From NCBI GenBank assembly GCA_964479275.1, contig CAYZLR010000002.1, positions 62,001 through 126,000 on the forward strand: DNA of 64,000 bases, read 5' to 3'. A model generated the notes under the pieces. It was not told the DNA's origin. It worked only from the letters and a program-made list of their open reading frames with translations, and made no database searches. This document shows, piece after piece, positions 1 to 8,674 of the stretch (its first letter is position 1; every line of letters starts with the position of its first letter). Source of the DNA: CALLPQ01 sp964479275 (lineage in GTDB: Bacteria; Pseudomonadota; Alphaproteobacteria; Caulobacterales; Parvularculaceae). Made by a program: the position numbers and the translations under genes.

Positions 1-1
1 A

Positions 2-193
2 TTACAAAATCAATTTAAGCCGATTGCTGTGTCTAGAATTTTATTCTATCTTATTAAAAAAGAACAACATTCTATATTAATTTCTATTTTAAGTTTTTTA
101 AATTTATTTGATAGAAATAGAATACCTGAATGCTTACCTTCATTTAAGCCTGATATTACAGTTTATAATAAACTTAAAGAAATTTATTCTTGA
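2..193 (+). CDS. C-terminal part of an unrecognised protein, cut by the window edge
   Basis: An open frame enters from the left edge in frame 2 and runs 63 codons to a TGA at 191-193. The visible tail is mixed hydrophobic and basic (for example ILFYLIKKEQHSILISIL) and ends ...NKLKEIYS. I do not recognise it. It converges with the minus-strand gene that ends at 184, overlapping it by 10 bases. Because the start lies outside the window, nothing can be said about family or full length; the frame is open throughout and its codon use looks like the neighbours, so it is probably real. Confidence 0.5.
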   Translation, partial: LQNQFKPIAVSRILFYLIKKEQHSILISILSFLNLFDRNRIPECLPSFKPDITVYNKLKEIYS

Positions 194-402
194 TTCTTTA
201 GTTTCTTTTTAACTATCATATATCCATCAAGATTTAAAGTTTTATAATCTATTTGTTTAAAGTTATTACCATAATTACATATTACTTTATTAAAGACTGG
301 ATGCATATACATTATATATGATGATTTAGTATTAGAAACTATTATATATTCTACATCTAAATCATTCATACATAATCTTATTAATTCATGAGTACTGTTC
401 AT
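184..402 (-). CDS. Small hypothetical protein, 72 aa
   Basis: Not recognised. A 72-residue protein with no signal peptide, membrane segment or cysteine motif; it ends in a lysine-rich tail (MIVKKKLKNQE). Its start overlaps the end of the upstream nucleotidyltransferase-like gene by 17 bases, the usual packing in this genome, so it is probably the last gene of that minus-strand transcript. Confidence 0.5.
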   Translation of the reverse strand: MNSTHELIRLCMNDLDVEYIIVSNTKSSYIMYMHPVFNKVICNYGNNFKQIDYKTLNLDGYMIVKKKLKNQE

Positions 403-910
403 ATATTTCCTTTTCTATTTCTTTAGTTATCCAAGGCATATCAACTCTGTCGTATGAGTCAAATTGGTTTGTTGAAATTTTCTTTATTAATTCTGTTGAT
501 GACATAAATCTTTCATTTTCTTTATAAATCATACAATGAATATTAGCTTGATCCATTTGACGCTTATAATCAGAAAGTCTATCATTTCCAGCATTTATAC
601 AAAATAAATTACCATCAGAAAGCTGAGAAACTATAGATGGTAAATAACCTTGCGTATGATTATATATTTTATAATTTGATTCAGGTATTTTAAAATATTG
701 AATAGCTTTAAGAATTATTTTTTCTCTAAGTTGTAAATTTTTATTTCCGACCAATACAATATGATTCATAGAATTAGGATTTAACATTTTAGCGTGCCCA
801 AAATGAAAAATATTGAATTTGCCGACAATTACATCTTCTACATATGAATTATTAGGTAGTGTTAAATTGCTTAGAGATTCTTCTTTATTTAAAAATTTTA
901 AATTTATCAT
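386..910 (-). CDS. Nucleotidyltransferase of the NMN adenylyltransferase / cytidylyltransferase type
   Basis: The protein (174 aa) carries the nucleotidyl-transfer signature near its N-terminus, VGKFNIFHFGHAKML (HxGH = HFGH), and near residue 136 the second signature MSSTELI, which matches the ISSTxIR motif of NMN adenylyltransferases. Enzymes of this fold join a nucleotide to NMN, a sugar phosphate or a cofactor precursor. NMNAT makes NAD+ from NMN and ATP, and this phage also encodes NAMPT (52148-53860) and PRPP synthetase (50729-51592), so NMNAT is the most economical reading. It could instead act on another substrate. No Nudix domain is fused to it, unlike what I recall of vibriophage KVP40 NatV. 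Confidence 0.6.
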   Translation of the reverse strand: MINLKFLNKEESLSNLTLPNNSYVEDVIVGKFNIFHFGHAKMLNPNSMNHIVLVGNKNLQLREKIILKAIQYFKIPESNYKIYNHTQGYLPSIVSQLSDGNLFCINAGNDRLSDYKRQMDQANIHCMIYKENERFMSSTELIKKISTNQFDSYDRVDMPWITKEIEKEIYEQYS

Positions 911-937
911 AACGTATTATATCATACTCCTAATGAA

Positions 938-1690
938 TTAGATATTAATAAAAGTTTGCATACTAAAGTTATCTCCAGATTTATTTGAATTTTTATAAAA
1001 ACTTATATGACCAGTGGTTTCATTATCTATAGAAAAATCTACTTTATTACTAACTCTATTAACTTGGAATAAAATTTGGTCGAAACCTATTAAGGGCCGT
1101 TTAAGTATATATTCCTCTCTATGATAATCACCTTTACCGATTACCTCTATGTATGGATATTCTGGTACATGAAATACAGAATTAAAAATTTCTTGAGGAT
1201 CCTTTTTCTTTATAATCATATCCCATAAATCTAAGCAAGCTTCTCTGGTTGATGGATTAGTATATCCAAAAGCACCAAAAACTGATCTTTTGTGACCTAT
1301 TAAACTTTGATTTGTGTAATTTTTTAATGAAACACCAAGATAATTATCGTTAGGAGCAATAAGAACCAAATCGCTAGGATTTTTATTAGAATAATAGCTA
1401 TCTATAATAGGATCGTCAAACGCTTTAGGTATTCCGGTCCACAATATATTTTCTATTTTAAACCAGTTTAATTGCTCTCTACAATGATTAAATATCATTT
1501 CTGCCATCTTATATGCTCTATTAGTTTCACACTCCATTTCTATAGGAGACATGGTGGCTAAAATTTCAGCATAATTTTCTGGAATAATATTATTAATAGG
1601 CTTACAATTACTAAACTTAATAAGATAATCTATAATTTTTACCTCGTTAAATGTGCCTCGATAAGCACTAGTATTTTTAGTAAATTTCAT
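938..1690 (-). CDS. Possible PD-(D/E)XK-type nuclease-fold protein
   Basis: A 250-residue protein. Residues about 105-123 read NPSDLVLI...YLGVSLK, an Asp on one strand (D107) followed about 15 residues later by a strand ending SLK (K123). This is the layout of the PD-(D/E)XK nuclease core, though the usual Glu is a Ser (S121). A Glu at 80 (FKIENILWTG) could supply an extra acidic ligand. The start overlaps the end of the polymerase-beta-like gene upstream by 14 bases. The nuclease reading is a motif guess; the real function is unknown. Confidence 0.35.
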   Translation of the reverse strand: MKFTKNTSAYRGTFNEVKIIDYLIKFSNCKPINNIIPENYAEILATMSPIEMECETNRAYKMAEMIFNHCREQLNWFKIENILWTGIPKAFDDPIIDSYYSNKNPSDLVLIAPNDNYLGVSLKNYTNQSLIGHKRSVFGAFGYTNPSTREACLDLWDMIIKKKDPQEIFNSVFHVPEYPYIEVIGKGDYHREEYILKRPLIGFDQILFQVNRVSNKVDFSIDNETTGHISFYKNSNKSGDNFSMQTFINI

Positions 1691-2495
1691 TTGATATATC
1701 CATAACTCTTTTATTATTATTTTCTAGCAAGTTAACTAATTTTTTATCTTTACTCAAAAGATTTATTAGCTCTATTTTTTGTTTATCAGACCAAGTCTTT
1801 TTTATTCTGTTTATTAAATCTTCAACAGTATTTAATTCAGGAAATCCAATATAGACTTTAAAAGCATCCCAATCTGTAGTTAAAATTTTAGACTCTTTGT
1901 TCTTAGGTGCATCGTCATACATACATAATCCTCTATATGGTATGAATCTTCCCGTCCAACCTTCATCATTTTTAACGACTATCTTACATATTGAATTTAA
2001 TATCATATTTCTAGCCCAAGATGGCCATTCAGTCATCATATATGGTACATTAAAATATGCTTTTTCGGAAAACGGCACACTCTCAACTTTGAAAATGTCT
2101 ACCTTTCTAGGTATTCCTAATATGTCTTTAATTACAAAAGTCCATGTAGATAAACCTTTATAAAAAATCGCAGGATATGGTAGATTTTCTAAAATGCGGC
2201 CAATATGATTATTTGATAAAGACGTAATTAAATCTAAATCTTTATGATAATTACCAGGCTCTTTTTTCTTCCAAGAACCTACGGTTTTAAAATGATCACG
2301 GAATTTAACTCCAGTGATTTTAGTTAAAATTTCATATATAGAATGCTCAATAACATCTAAGTTATCATGTTCTCTATTGTTGATTGCGTAATAATGAATT
2401 CCGTCATCTTTTAAAGATTTTGATAATTCATCAACTAAAATCAATTTGGCTGGCTTTTTTGTTTTCAAGTCTACCTTTTGGTTTTTCTTTGTCAT
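1677..2495 (-). CDS. DNA polymerase beta-superfamily nucleotidyltransferase
   Basis: 272 aa. The active-site pattern of the superfamily is visible: GS at residues 73-74 (TVGSWKKKEPG), two catalytic carboxylates in KDLDLI (D86, D88) and the third in RKVDIF (D133). Such enzymes transfer NMP to RNA, proteins or small molecules. The substrate cannot be told from sequence. The gene overlaps the 3' end of the gp41 helicase gene by 65 bases, an unusually long overlap, so it should be co-transcribed with it. A second protein of the superfamily lies at 55184-56146. Confidence 0.6.
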   Translation of the reverse strand: MTKKNQKVDLKTKKPAKLILVDELSKSLKDDGIHYYAINNREHDNLDVIEHSIYEILTKITGVKFRDHFKTVGSWKKKEPGNYHKDLDLITSLSNNHIGRILENLPYPAIFYKGLSTWTFVIKDILGIPRKVDIFKVESVPFSEKAYFNVPYMMTEWPSWARNMILNSICKIVVKNDEGWTGRFIPYRGLCMYDDAPKNKESKILTTDWDAFKVYIGFPELNTVEDLINRIKKTWSDKQKIELINLLSKDKKLVNLLENNNKRVMDISNEIY

Positions 2496-3840
2496 AATTG
2501 TCTCTTTCTTTTATTTTATTTTTAAGTCCATTAGACATGCTACTTGGTAAATCATATAATCTCATATGATTATAATCAACTCCAATATTAAAATTACTCA
2601 AACTATTTTTAGCTGCTGTTCTAGTCTTAAGTATTTTTAGATAATATTGTTCTAATTCTTTTAATTCATCGTTTGATGTCAAACTTACAATAAAGTCTGC
2701 TGTTGCTGTCACACCAAAAGATTCTGCTGCATCATCTAAGTCTGGATCTGACGATGAATATCCACCTCTATTAAGTTGTTGCGCCGTCCAACAAATAGCA
2801 TCCCACTTACAAGCTAATGCTCTTAATTCTTCAGACACAAACTTAAAGTAACTATTTGTATTCAGTCCAGATTTGCCAAAAGAAACAGTAGATGATGCTA
2901 ATAATCCGATATAATCAACAATAATAATATCTGGCGTAAAACCATCTTTCTTAATTTTTAATTCTTCAATTAAATTATCAATATTTGCAGCTGAAGCACT
3001 GTGCGCAGGAAAGAATTTAATGAATAATTTACCATTTTTAGCTTTATCTTTAGCTTTAAATAGTTTTTTCTCATATTCTACTTCATTTAATTCATTTAGC
3101 TTATTAATATTATGCTTAAATAAATTAGCATCAATCCTTTGAGCTGTTACTTGTTCACTCATTTCACCAGTAACAAATAAAACATTAAGACCTTGATCTA
3201 AATAGCTAGCTGCTAGATGACATAAACATAATGATTTACCGACGTTCACACCAGCATAAATCATATTTAGAGTACCTCTTGATACTCCGCCGTTTGTTGC
3301 TATGTTTAAAACGTTTAAATCAAATGGGATTTTATCTTCATTTTCATTATAGAATTCATATCTTTCTCTATAATCAGCAAAGAAGTCATGACCTACAGAA
3401 TTATCAAATGTTACTGCTAGAGCATCCGACATTAATTTGGGAATAGCAGTCTTAGATAGTTTTCCGCCTTCAGCTTGCGCTATTTCGATAGCTTCAGCGA
3501 GCGCGATGTATAAAGATCTATCTTTAGCATAGTTTTCAGCCTTAGTATACATATTATCATAAGACCACGTAGTACATGGAGCTTCAAATAATTTAGTAAC
3601 AAGTTCTTCGGCTTCGTCTAAAGCGATAGCAGAAATATCTTTATCTTCATCTAAATCCAATAATACCTCTTCTTTAGACGGAACATGATTAAATTTTTGT
3701 ATGTGATTACATATTGTAGAGAATACTTTTATTTCTGAGTGCTGTTCAAAGTAGTCGTCCTTTAAATGAACGACTACCTTTTTTGCAAAATCTTCAGACC
3801 ATAAAATGTAACTCAGAATAGATTCTGAAATTGAGTACAT
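2431..3840 (-). CDS. 41: gp41-like replicative DNA helicase (DnaB family)
   Basis: 469 aa, close to T4 gp41 (475). It unwinds the fork as a hexamer and works with primase. Walker A is AGVNVGKS at residues 196-203, Walker B is PDIIIVDYIG with D309, and the DnaB motif 4 region reads WTAQQLNRGG near 355. The N-terminal 150 residues are the helical domain and the last 40 are charged. The gene sits in the T4 order 43 - uvsX - (40) - 41 and has its own sigma-70-like promoter at 3873-3902. Its loader, gp59, is at 10542-11132. Confidence 0.95.
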   Translation of the reverse strand: MYSISESILSYILWSEDFAKKVVVHLKDDYFEQHSEIKVFSTICNHIQKFNHVPSKEEVLLDLDEDKDISAIALDEAEELVTKLFEAPCTTWSYDNMYTKAENYAKDRSLYIALAEAIEIAQAEGGKLSKTAIPKLMSDALAVTFDNSVGHDFFADYRERYEFYNENEDKIPFDLNVLNIATNGGVSRGTLNMIYAGVNVGKSLCLCHLAASYLDQGLNVLFVTGEMSEQVTAQRIDANLFKHNINKLNELNEVEYEKKLFKAKDKAKNGKLFIKFFPAHSASAANIDNLIEELKIKKDGFTPDIIIVDYIGLLASSTVSFGKSGLNTNSYFKFVSEELRALACKWDAICWTAQQLNRGGYSSSDPDLDDAAESFGVTATADFIVSLTSNDELKELEQYYLKILKTRTAAKNSLSNFNIGVDYNHMRLYDLPSSMSNGLKNKIKERDNYDKEKPKGRLENKKASQIDFS

Positions 3841-3872
3841 ATTTTATTATTCTTATTATTAAATGGTGGTGA

Positions 3873-3902
3873 ATTATATAACTAATTTTTATATGATGTA
3901 AA
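3873..3902 (-). promoter_or_regulatory. Sigma-70-like early promoter for the helicase gene
   Basis: Read on the minus strand: TTTACA (3902-3897), an 18-base spacer and TATAAT (3878-3873), about 30 bases upstream of the gp41 ATG. It is the same -35 and -10 pair found before uvsX and at most plus-strand promoters in the window. The downstream ATCAGTTAAA element is absent here. Confidence 0.7.
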
Positions 3903-3905
3903 CAC

Positions 3906-4136
3906 TTATTTCATATAGATTTCTCCGGACATCTCTGCAACATTACTGTTTAAAGAGAATTCTTGAATATATCCTTCATATAAATCCCAACATGTAACTG
4001 TTGCTTGTACTCCCGCATCTTCTTTATTAGTTTTACCTTTAATAAATGGCTTATTATTAAAGAAAAATGCGCTACCTAATTCTAAATCCAGCAACATTTT
4101 ACTTTTTCGTTGAAGTTGAACTTTAATCTGACTCAT
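3906..4136 (-). CDS. Small protein in the position of T4 gene 40
   Basis: 76 aa. Three consecutive ATG codons follow AGGAG; the third ATG (4136) has the best spacing of 7 bases, so I place the start there, overlapping the uvsX stop by 14 bases. In T4 the gene between uvsX and 41 is gene 40, a 114-residue head-vertex assembly chaperone. This protein is shorter, and I cannot confirm homology by eye, so the assignment is by position only. No membrane segment is seen. Confidence 0.5.
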   Translation of the reverse strand: MSQIKVQLQRKSKMLLDLELGSAFFFNNKPFIKGKTNKEDAGVQATVTCWDLYEGYIQEFSLNSNVAEMSGEIYMK

Positions 4137-5202
4137 CATCATACTCCTCTTCTGTAGAACCAAATGTGAAATTTTCCATGGTCCATTCATTAATTTGATC
4201 TAATATTTCTTTAGTAAAAAATTTATCTGGATTCTTATTGATGGCTTTACCGAAATATGTTTTACCTTCACACTCAGGAATTGGAACAGAATACTTATTA
4301 CCCACTTTTTCAAAAATACCAGCCTTTTCAGCGATTTCTAATAATCCAGAATGCTTAACTAATCCCTTATCAAATAATAATTTAACTCTTACTTGAGTTT
4401 TCTCTTTAGTCATTCTTGATTTAAAAGCAGTACATAAAATATTTACTCCAGTATGTTCAGTACCTTCTTTTTCTTGAGATTTAGATAAAGTTATAATAGT
4501 ATCTGAAATATAAACTGCAGCAGAGCCACCGCCAATAGTTACTTGACCTGGCATACCTCCAATAGAATCATATACTTGGCCAATTATAACAAATGGAATA
4601 TTTAACCTAGCAACTCTTAAACCATTTACTCGAAATGCTGATTTTAAAAGTTGAGCTTTACGGCCCATATCCATAGTATTCTTTTTAGCGTCGGAGGCCA
4701 TTGAAGTTTCAGCTTCGGTCGATAGCTGACCTAAAGAATCTAAAATAAACATTAATTTATTTTCAGGAGCTTCTTTGGATTTAGGATCATGGTGTTTTTC
4801 ATATTCATCTAAAATAGAACTTACACTTTGTCGCATTTCTTCAACTGTTGATGGTTGCAATACAACTACTCGTGAAACATCAATATTTCTTTCCTTTAGC
4901 ATTTTACTAGTTAAAGCAAACTCGGAATCTAAATAAACGCAGATTCCTTTAGGATTATCTTTTAAGAAAGTTTTCATTAAAGAAACAGCGAAAAAAGATT
5001 TAGCACTTGATGATTTACCAGCAAACATACATCTACGAGAAGATGTCATACCTTCATAAATCGATCCGCTTATTAAAGCGTTCAAAGCATAATTACCAGT
5101 TGAGATTGAAAAGTTTCCACTTTCTCCAACGATTCCTTCGGAAGCGACTGAAGCATAAGGGTCACCAGAAGCCTTGACTAGGCTCTTTAATAGACTATTC
5201 AT
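4123..5202 (-). CDS. uvsX: UvsX, RecA-like strand-exchange recombinase
   Basis: 359 aa. The phage-type P-loop is GKSSSAKS at residues 62-69, Walker B is LMFILDSLGQL, and the loop VTIGGGSAAVYISD matches the DNA-binding L2 region of the RecA fold. It forms filaments on ssDNA and drives recombination-dependent replication together with gp32, UvsW and gp46/47, all in this window. The C-terminus is acidic (STEEEYDDESD), as in many RecA proteins. A leader of about 110 bases with its own promoter precedes it. Confidence 0.95.
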   Translation of the reverse strand: MNSLLKSLVKASGDPYASVASEGIVGESGNFSISTGNYALNALISGSIYEGMTSSRRCMFAGKSSSAKSFFAVSLMKTFLKDNPKGICVYLDSEFALTSKMLKERNIDVSRVVVLQPSTVEEMRQSVSSILDEYEKHHDPKSKEAPENKLMFILDSLGQLSTEAETSMASDAKKNTMDMGRKAQLLKSAFRVNGLRVARLNIPFVIIGQVYDSIGGMPGQVTIGGGSAAVYISDTIITLSKSQEKEGTEHTGVNILCTAFKSRMTKEKTQVRVKLLFDKGLVKHSGLLEIAEKAGIFEKVGNKYSVPIPECEGKTYFGKAINKNPDKFFTKEILDQINEWTMENFTFGSTEEEYDDESD

Positions 5203-5267
5203 GTATTACCTTTATTATTTTTATTATTAGTAATGCCTCCGATCTAAATACCATCTGTGGGGGTAAA

Positions 5268-5290
5268 TCTGGTTCGATATATAGACCAGA
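5268..5290 (-). promoter_or_regulatory. Hairpin in the uvsX leader
   Basis: TCTGGT and ACCAGA pair across an 11-base loop within the leader between the uvsX promoter and start codon. There is no T-tract on the minus strand, so it is not an obvious terminator; it may be a regulatory or stability hairpin. On the plus strand the stem is followed by GGGCTTTTCTTT, a weak terminator-like tail. Confidence 0.35.
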
Positions 5291-5313
5291 GGGCTTTTCT
5301 TTATTATGAAATT

Positions 5314-5342
5314 ATTATATACCTTAAAAGATATATTGTAAA
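5314..5342 (-). promoter_or_regulatory. Sigma-70-like early promoter for uvsX
   Basis: On the minus strand TTTACA (5342-5337), a 17-base spacer and TATAAT (5319-5314). It lies just downstream of the polymerase stop codon and about 110 bases before the uvsX ATG, so uvsX and the following genes can be transcribed independently of gene 43. Confidence 0.75.
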
Positions 5343-5350
5343 CACTATTT

Positions 5351-7825
5351 TTAAAATAAACCAGCTGCTTCGGTTTTAGGTTTCATTGACCATCCAATTA
5401 CATCAGTAACTTTATTTAAATTATTTGTAAAATTTTTGTTCCAAACCGCTTCATAATCTATGTATCTAAACATTGACTCTGGTAATTGATCTTTAAAAGC
5501 TATCATATTGTCGCCTATAGGATTAGGCATCAACAAAGGAACCAACTTTATTTTATCGCCTTCATATATTGGCTCTAAATCTATATCTTCTTTTTTTATT
5601 AGAGCATTAAAATTGATAGCGCCACGAATATGCGATTGTGCTCCCTTTTTATATGTATCTCCAGATAAGTATTTAGTAATATAATTAATACCTTTATTTT
5701 CAGCTATATGAACGATATGTTGCTTCATAAATTCAGGTTTAAATTTACTTATTCGTTTAATAACATCTTGCTCTGGTACTTCTAAAAGTATGTCTTTTAC
5801 AATATCCTTTAACTCATTAGCAGCAAATGCAGGTGTAGATGATTTGATAATTTCTAAGCCCATTATTTTTATTTTTGGTTCTTTGGGTCTATAACCTTCA
5901 TCATCTAATACACATAAAGCATATCTTTTCTTTTTACACCAAAAACCATTATCAGCGATAACCTCTCTACTCATATTTAGCTTATTTGAATAACAATTCA
6001 AATATTCAGAAAAGTCTACGAAAGTTTTATCGATGATTTTTCTTATAACTTGTTTTTCGAATTGATCGACAAATTCAAGCTTTTGGCTTTTAGACATTCC
6101 TGAGCATTCTCTATCAACAATATTACCAATTGTAAAATAAATTGAATCTGTATCTCCAGCGATAACTAAATCTTTACCTGAATTATGCTTCTTTAATTTA
6201 TTATTTAATTGATCGGTTATTGATAGTAACGCAAGCTGACCTGATTTAGTTATTGATTCAGCAAGTCTTAAGTCAAAATATTGACATTTATCTGAACCTA
6301 AAGCGCCATATAAACTATTAAGTAAAATTTTCATAGCGTGCTGAAATGTATCATGAAGAAGTTCATCTTCTTTTCTACCTTCAGTTTTCGCTTGTTTCAT
6401 TTTTTTCTTTTCTGAATATCTTCTAGCAAATAACGTGCCCATTAATTCAGAAAAGAATGATTTTTTATCTGTTTTAAACATAAATCCAGATGGACATATG
6501 GTAATATTGTTTTCTTTTAATAGGGAAAAATCATACTCTTGATCCTTCATTCTATCAAAATCTATATTACAATAAAATTTTTGTAATTCTTCTGGTAATT
6601 CAAAAGGGTCTACTAACGTTTCTGGTCCTATGTTCCATTGTTCTATTATTTTTGGATATAGAGAATCGAAATCTTCTGAAAGAATCCACTTATGCTGTCC
6701 TATAACTGGAGGAATAACAAATGCACCCTTAAATGATTCATCCTTCTTATTCATTCGAAATTTGATCTCAGGAACAATTTTCTGGTTCATTAAATGATGA
6801 TATATTGTAGATTCCCAAGTTCGTATTGGGCTGGTAACATCCTCGTAATTGACTTTACCAAAATTAGCCACTGTTATAGCTAATCTGATAAGATTTCTTA
6901 CTTTATCTATGCCTTCTACTAATTCAACGTCTTTAATATTATATTCCATAAAGAGTTGATAATTTTCTCTATATAGATTTTTTAAAGATGCATAATCTGA
7001 ATAATCGATTTTCTTTTCGCCTAATTCAATTTCAGCAATAGTATCAAGTTTGTAGTTTTCTCTAGGAATTAATACAAACTTCTTATATAGTGTTAAATAA
7101 TCTAATCTAGATATTCCATATAAATCGACATATTGGGATTCTCTGCCAAACGCGTCAGATCTAAAATATGAATTAGTTGCGCCATATGGCGAAAGTTTAT
7201 TAGCATAGTCCTCACCAAATAATTTTTTTACTCTATTATAAATGTATGGAATATCAAATGTATCAATATTCCATCCTGTGACCACATGTGGTTTTTCCTG
7301 GCGCCAAAATTCTACAAAATCTCTAACTAAATCTCTTTCAGATTTAAATTCTCTATAATCTACATCCTCTCTATCAGTAATAAATGTATCATCATTTAAT
7401 GGAAGACCCCAAACATAATTTATTCCATTACATTTAATAGTAATAGCATTCATCGGCCATTCAGCTAAATGAGCTTCAGGAAATCCTTTTTCGACATCGA
7501 CCTCGATATCTATATTAAATATTTTTACTTTTGAATAATCAGTTACACACTCTTCAGGATATTTTTCGAACATAAACTGAACGAGAGCCTTTTTATCTCC
7601 ATAAACTTTACCGCTTTGTTTCTTTTTTTGCCATAAAGTTTCTTTGAATTCTTTAATAGAACCATAACTTATAGGAGTTAAATAATTTTTTCTATCAGGA
7701 GTTAAATATTCTGTTTTCTTGGAAGCAGGAAAGAACAGCTTGGGCTGGAAATCATCTACTCGATAATCTCCATCAGTATCTCTAACTAAAATACTGTTTC
7801 CTAAATTTATACTATTTATGTACAT
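5351..7825 (-). CDS. 43: gp43-like family B DNA polymerase with proofreading exonuclease
   Basis: 824 aa (T4 gp43: 898). Exonuclease motifs: FNIDIEVD near 103-110, VVTGWNIDTFDIPY (Exo II) and YNIKDVELVEG (Exo III). Polymerase motifs: EDFDSLYPKII (motif A), KILLNSLYGALG (motif B), IAGDTDSIYF (motif C) and a KKKRYAL element. The protein ends TEAAGLF; a C-terminal GLF resembles the clamp-binding tail of E. coli Pol II (QLGLF), so it should bind the gp45 clamp. The same tail is found on three other proteins of this window. An HNH gene starts 25 bases upstream on the other strand. Confidence 0.97.
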   Translation of the reverse strand: MYINSINLGNSILVRDTDGDYRVDDFQPKLFFPASKKTEYLTPDRKNYLTPISYGSIKEFKETLWQKKKQSGKVYGDKKALVQFMFEKYPEECVTDYSKVKIFNIDIEVDVEKGFPEAHLAEWPMNAITIKCNGINYVWGLPLNDDTFITDREDVDYREFKSERDLVRDFVEFWRQEKPHVVTGWNIDTFDIPYIYNRVKKLFGEDYANKLSPYGATNSYFRSDAFGRESQYVDLYGISRLDYLTLYKKFVLIPRENYKLDTIAEIELGEKKIDYSDYASLKNLYRENYQLFMEYNIKDVELVEGIDKVRNLIRLAITVANFGKVNYEDVTSPIRTWESTIYHHLMNQKIVPEIKFRMNKKDESFKGAFVIPPVIGQHKWILSEDFDSLYPKIIEQWNIGPETLVDPFELPEELQKFYCNIDFDRMKDQEYDFSLLKENNITICPSGFMFKTDKKSFFSELMGTLFARRYSEKKKMKQAKTEGRKEDELLHDTFQHAMKILLNSLYGALGSDKCQYFDLRLAESITKSGQLALLSITDQLNNKLKKHNSGKDLVIAGDTDSIYFTIGNIVDRECSGMSKSQKLEFVDQFEKQVIRKIIDKTFVDFSEYLNCYSNKLNMSREVIADNGFWCKKKRYALCVLDDEGYRPKEPKIKIMGLEIIKSSTPAFAANELKDIVKDILLEVPEQDVIKRISKFKPEFMKQHIVHIAENKGINYITKYLSGDTYKKGAQSHIRGAINFNALIKKEDIDLEPIYEGDKIKLVPLLMPNPIGDNMIAFKDQLPESMFRYIDYEAVWNKNFTNNLNKVTDVIGWSMKPKTEAAGLF

Positions 7826-7836
7826 TTTTACTTTTT

Positions 7837-7844
7837 TATAAATA
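7837..7844 (+). promoter_or_regulatory. T4-type late promoter octamer, leaderless spacing
   Basis: TATAAATA ends 5 bases before the ATG of the HNH gene at 7850. In T4 the late -10 octamer covers -13 to -6, so the predicted first transcribed base is the A of that ATG. No Shine-Dalgarno sequence can fit. Confidence 0.65.
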
Positions 7845-7849
7845 TATTT

Positions 7850-8674
7850 ATGAATGAAATTAAAAACAAATATTCCAAATGGTATTATAACCTAATGGAA
7901 TCAAGAAGTAAACTAAATAGGGTTAAATTATCAAAAGATAATGCTGATTATGTTTATTACGAAAAACATCATATAGTCCCTAGAAGTTTAGGCGGATCAA
8001 ATGACCCTGATAATCTAATACTGCTTACCGCTAGGGAGCATTTTATAGCCCACTTATTGCTACCTAAATTTCTTATTGGAGCTCATAGAAAAAAGATGGT
8101 AAGAGCGCGCTGGTATCTTTCTAATTTATCAAAATATGATAATGTTATAAATTCAAGAACTTTCGAAAAATATAGATTAGAATATTCTGGAATTATTTCA
8201 GGATCTAATCATCATAATTATGGTAAAGTGTTATCAGAAGAAACTAAAGCTAAAATGTCTGAATCTAGAACCGGACTAAAGAGATCAGAAGAAACTAAAG
8301 CTAAAATGTCTAAAGCAGCAAAAAGACGCCGATATTCTAAAGAAACTAAAGCTAAAATGTCTGAAAGTAAACAAGGTAAAAATCACCCGCTCTACGGTTG
8401 TAAGCATAGTTTAGAAACTAAAGCTAAAATGTCTGAATCCCATAAAGGAGAAAATAGTTACAAATTTAAAGGATATTATGTCACGCCATTTGGTAAATAT
8501 GTAACTAGACGAGACTTTGATAAACATAAAGGGATAACTTCTAATTGGTGTATTAATAACCAAAAACTTGTTAATCTTTTATCATTTAATCGTTGTCCTT
8601 ATTTACAATCTTTAGGAAAAAATGTTATTGGAAAATCATTTAAACAATTGGGTTTTTATTTTGATAAAGTTTAA
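7850..8674 (+). CDS. HNH homing endonuclease with NUMOD3 repeats
   Basis: 274 aa. The HNH core is YEKHHIVPRSLGGSNDPDNL...LLTAREHFIAHLL, starting near residue 38. Residues about 130-200 hold four NUMOD3-type DNA-binding repeats (SEETKAKMS and variants); the 20-base sequence AAACTAAAGCTAAAATGTCT is repeated perfectly four times, so these units were duplicated recently. The C-terminus (VIGKSFKQLGFYFD) is a tail shared by several endonucleases and remnants here. It lies on the opposite strand between genes 43 and 1, a typical free-standing homing gene position next to the polymerase gene, its likely target. Confidence 0.9.
   Translation: MNEIKNKYSKWYYNLMESRSKLNRVKLSKDNADYVYYEKHHIVPRSLGGSNDPDNLILLTAREHFIAHLLLPKFLIGAHRKKMVRARWYLSNLSKYDNVINSRTFEKYRLEYSGIISGSNHHNYGKVLSEETKAKMSESRTGLKRSEETKAKMSKAAKRRRYSKETKAKMSESKQGKNHPLYGCKHSLETKAKMSESHKGENSYKFKGYYVTPFGKYVTRRDFDKHKGITSNWCINNQKLVNLLSFNRCPYLQSLGKNVIGKSFKQLGFYFDKV

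Noticed and set aside
1897..2163. Plus-strand ORF of 88 codons
   Set aside because: It is antisense to the pol-beta-type nucleotidyltransferase, whose active-site motifs are intact.
8230..8450. Regularly spaced 20-base direct repeats that could suggest a CRISPR array
   Set aside because: They are in-frame NUMOD3 protein repeats inside an HNH gene; the spacing is a multiple of codons and the sequences between them code.
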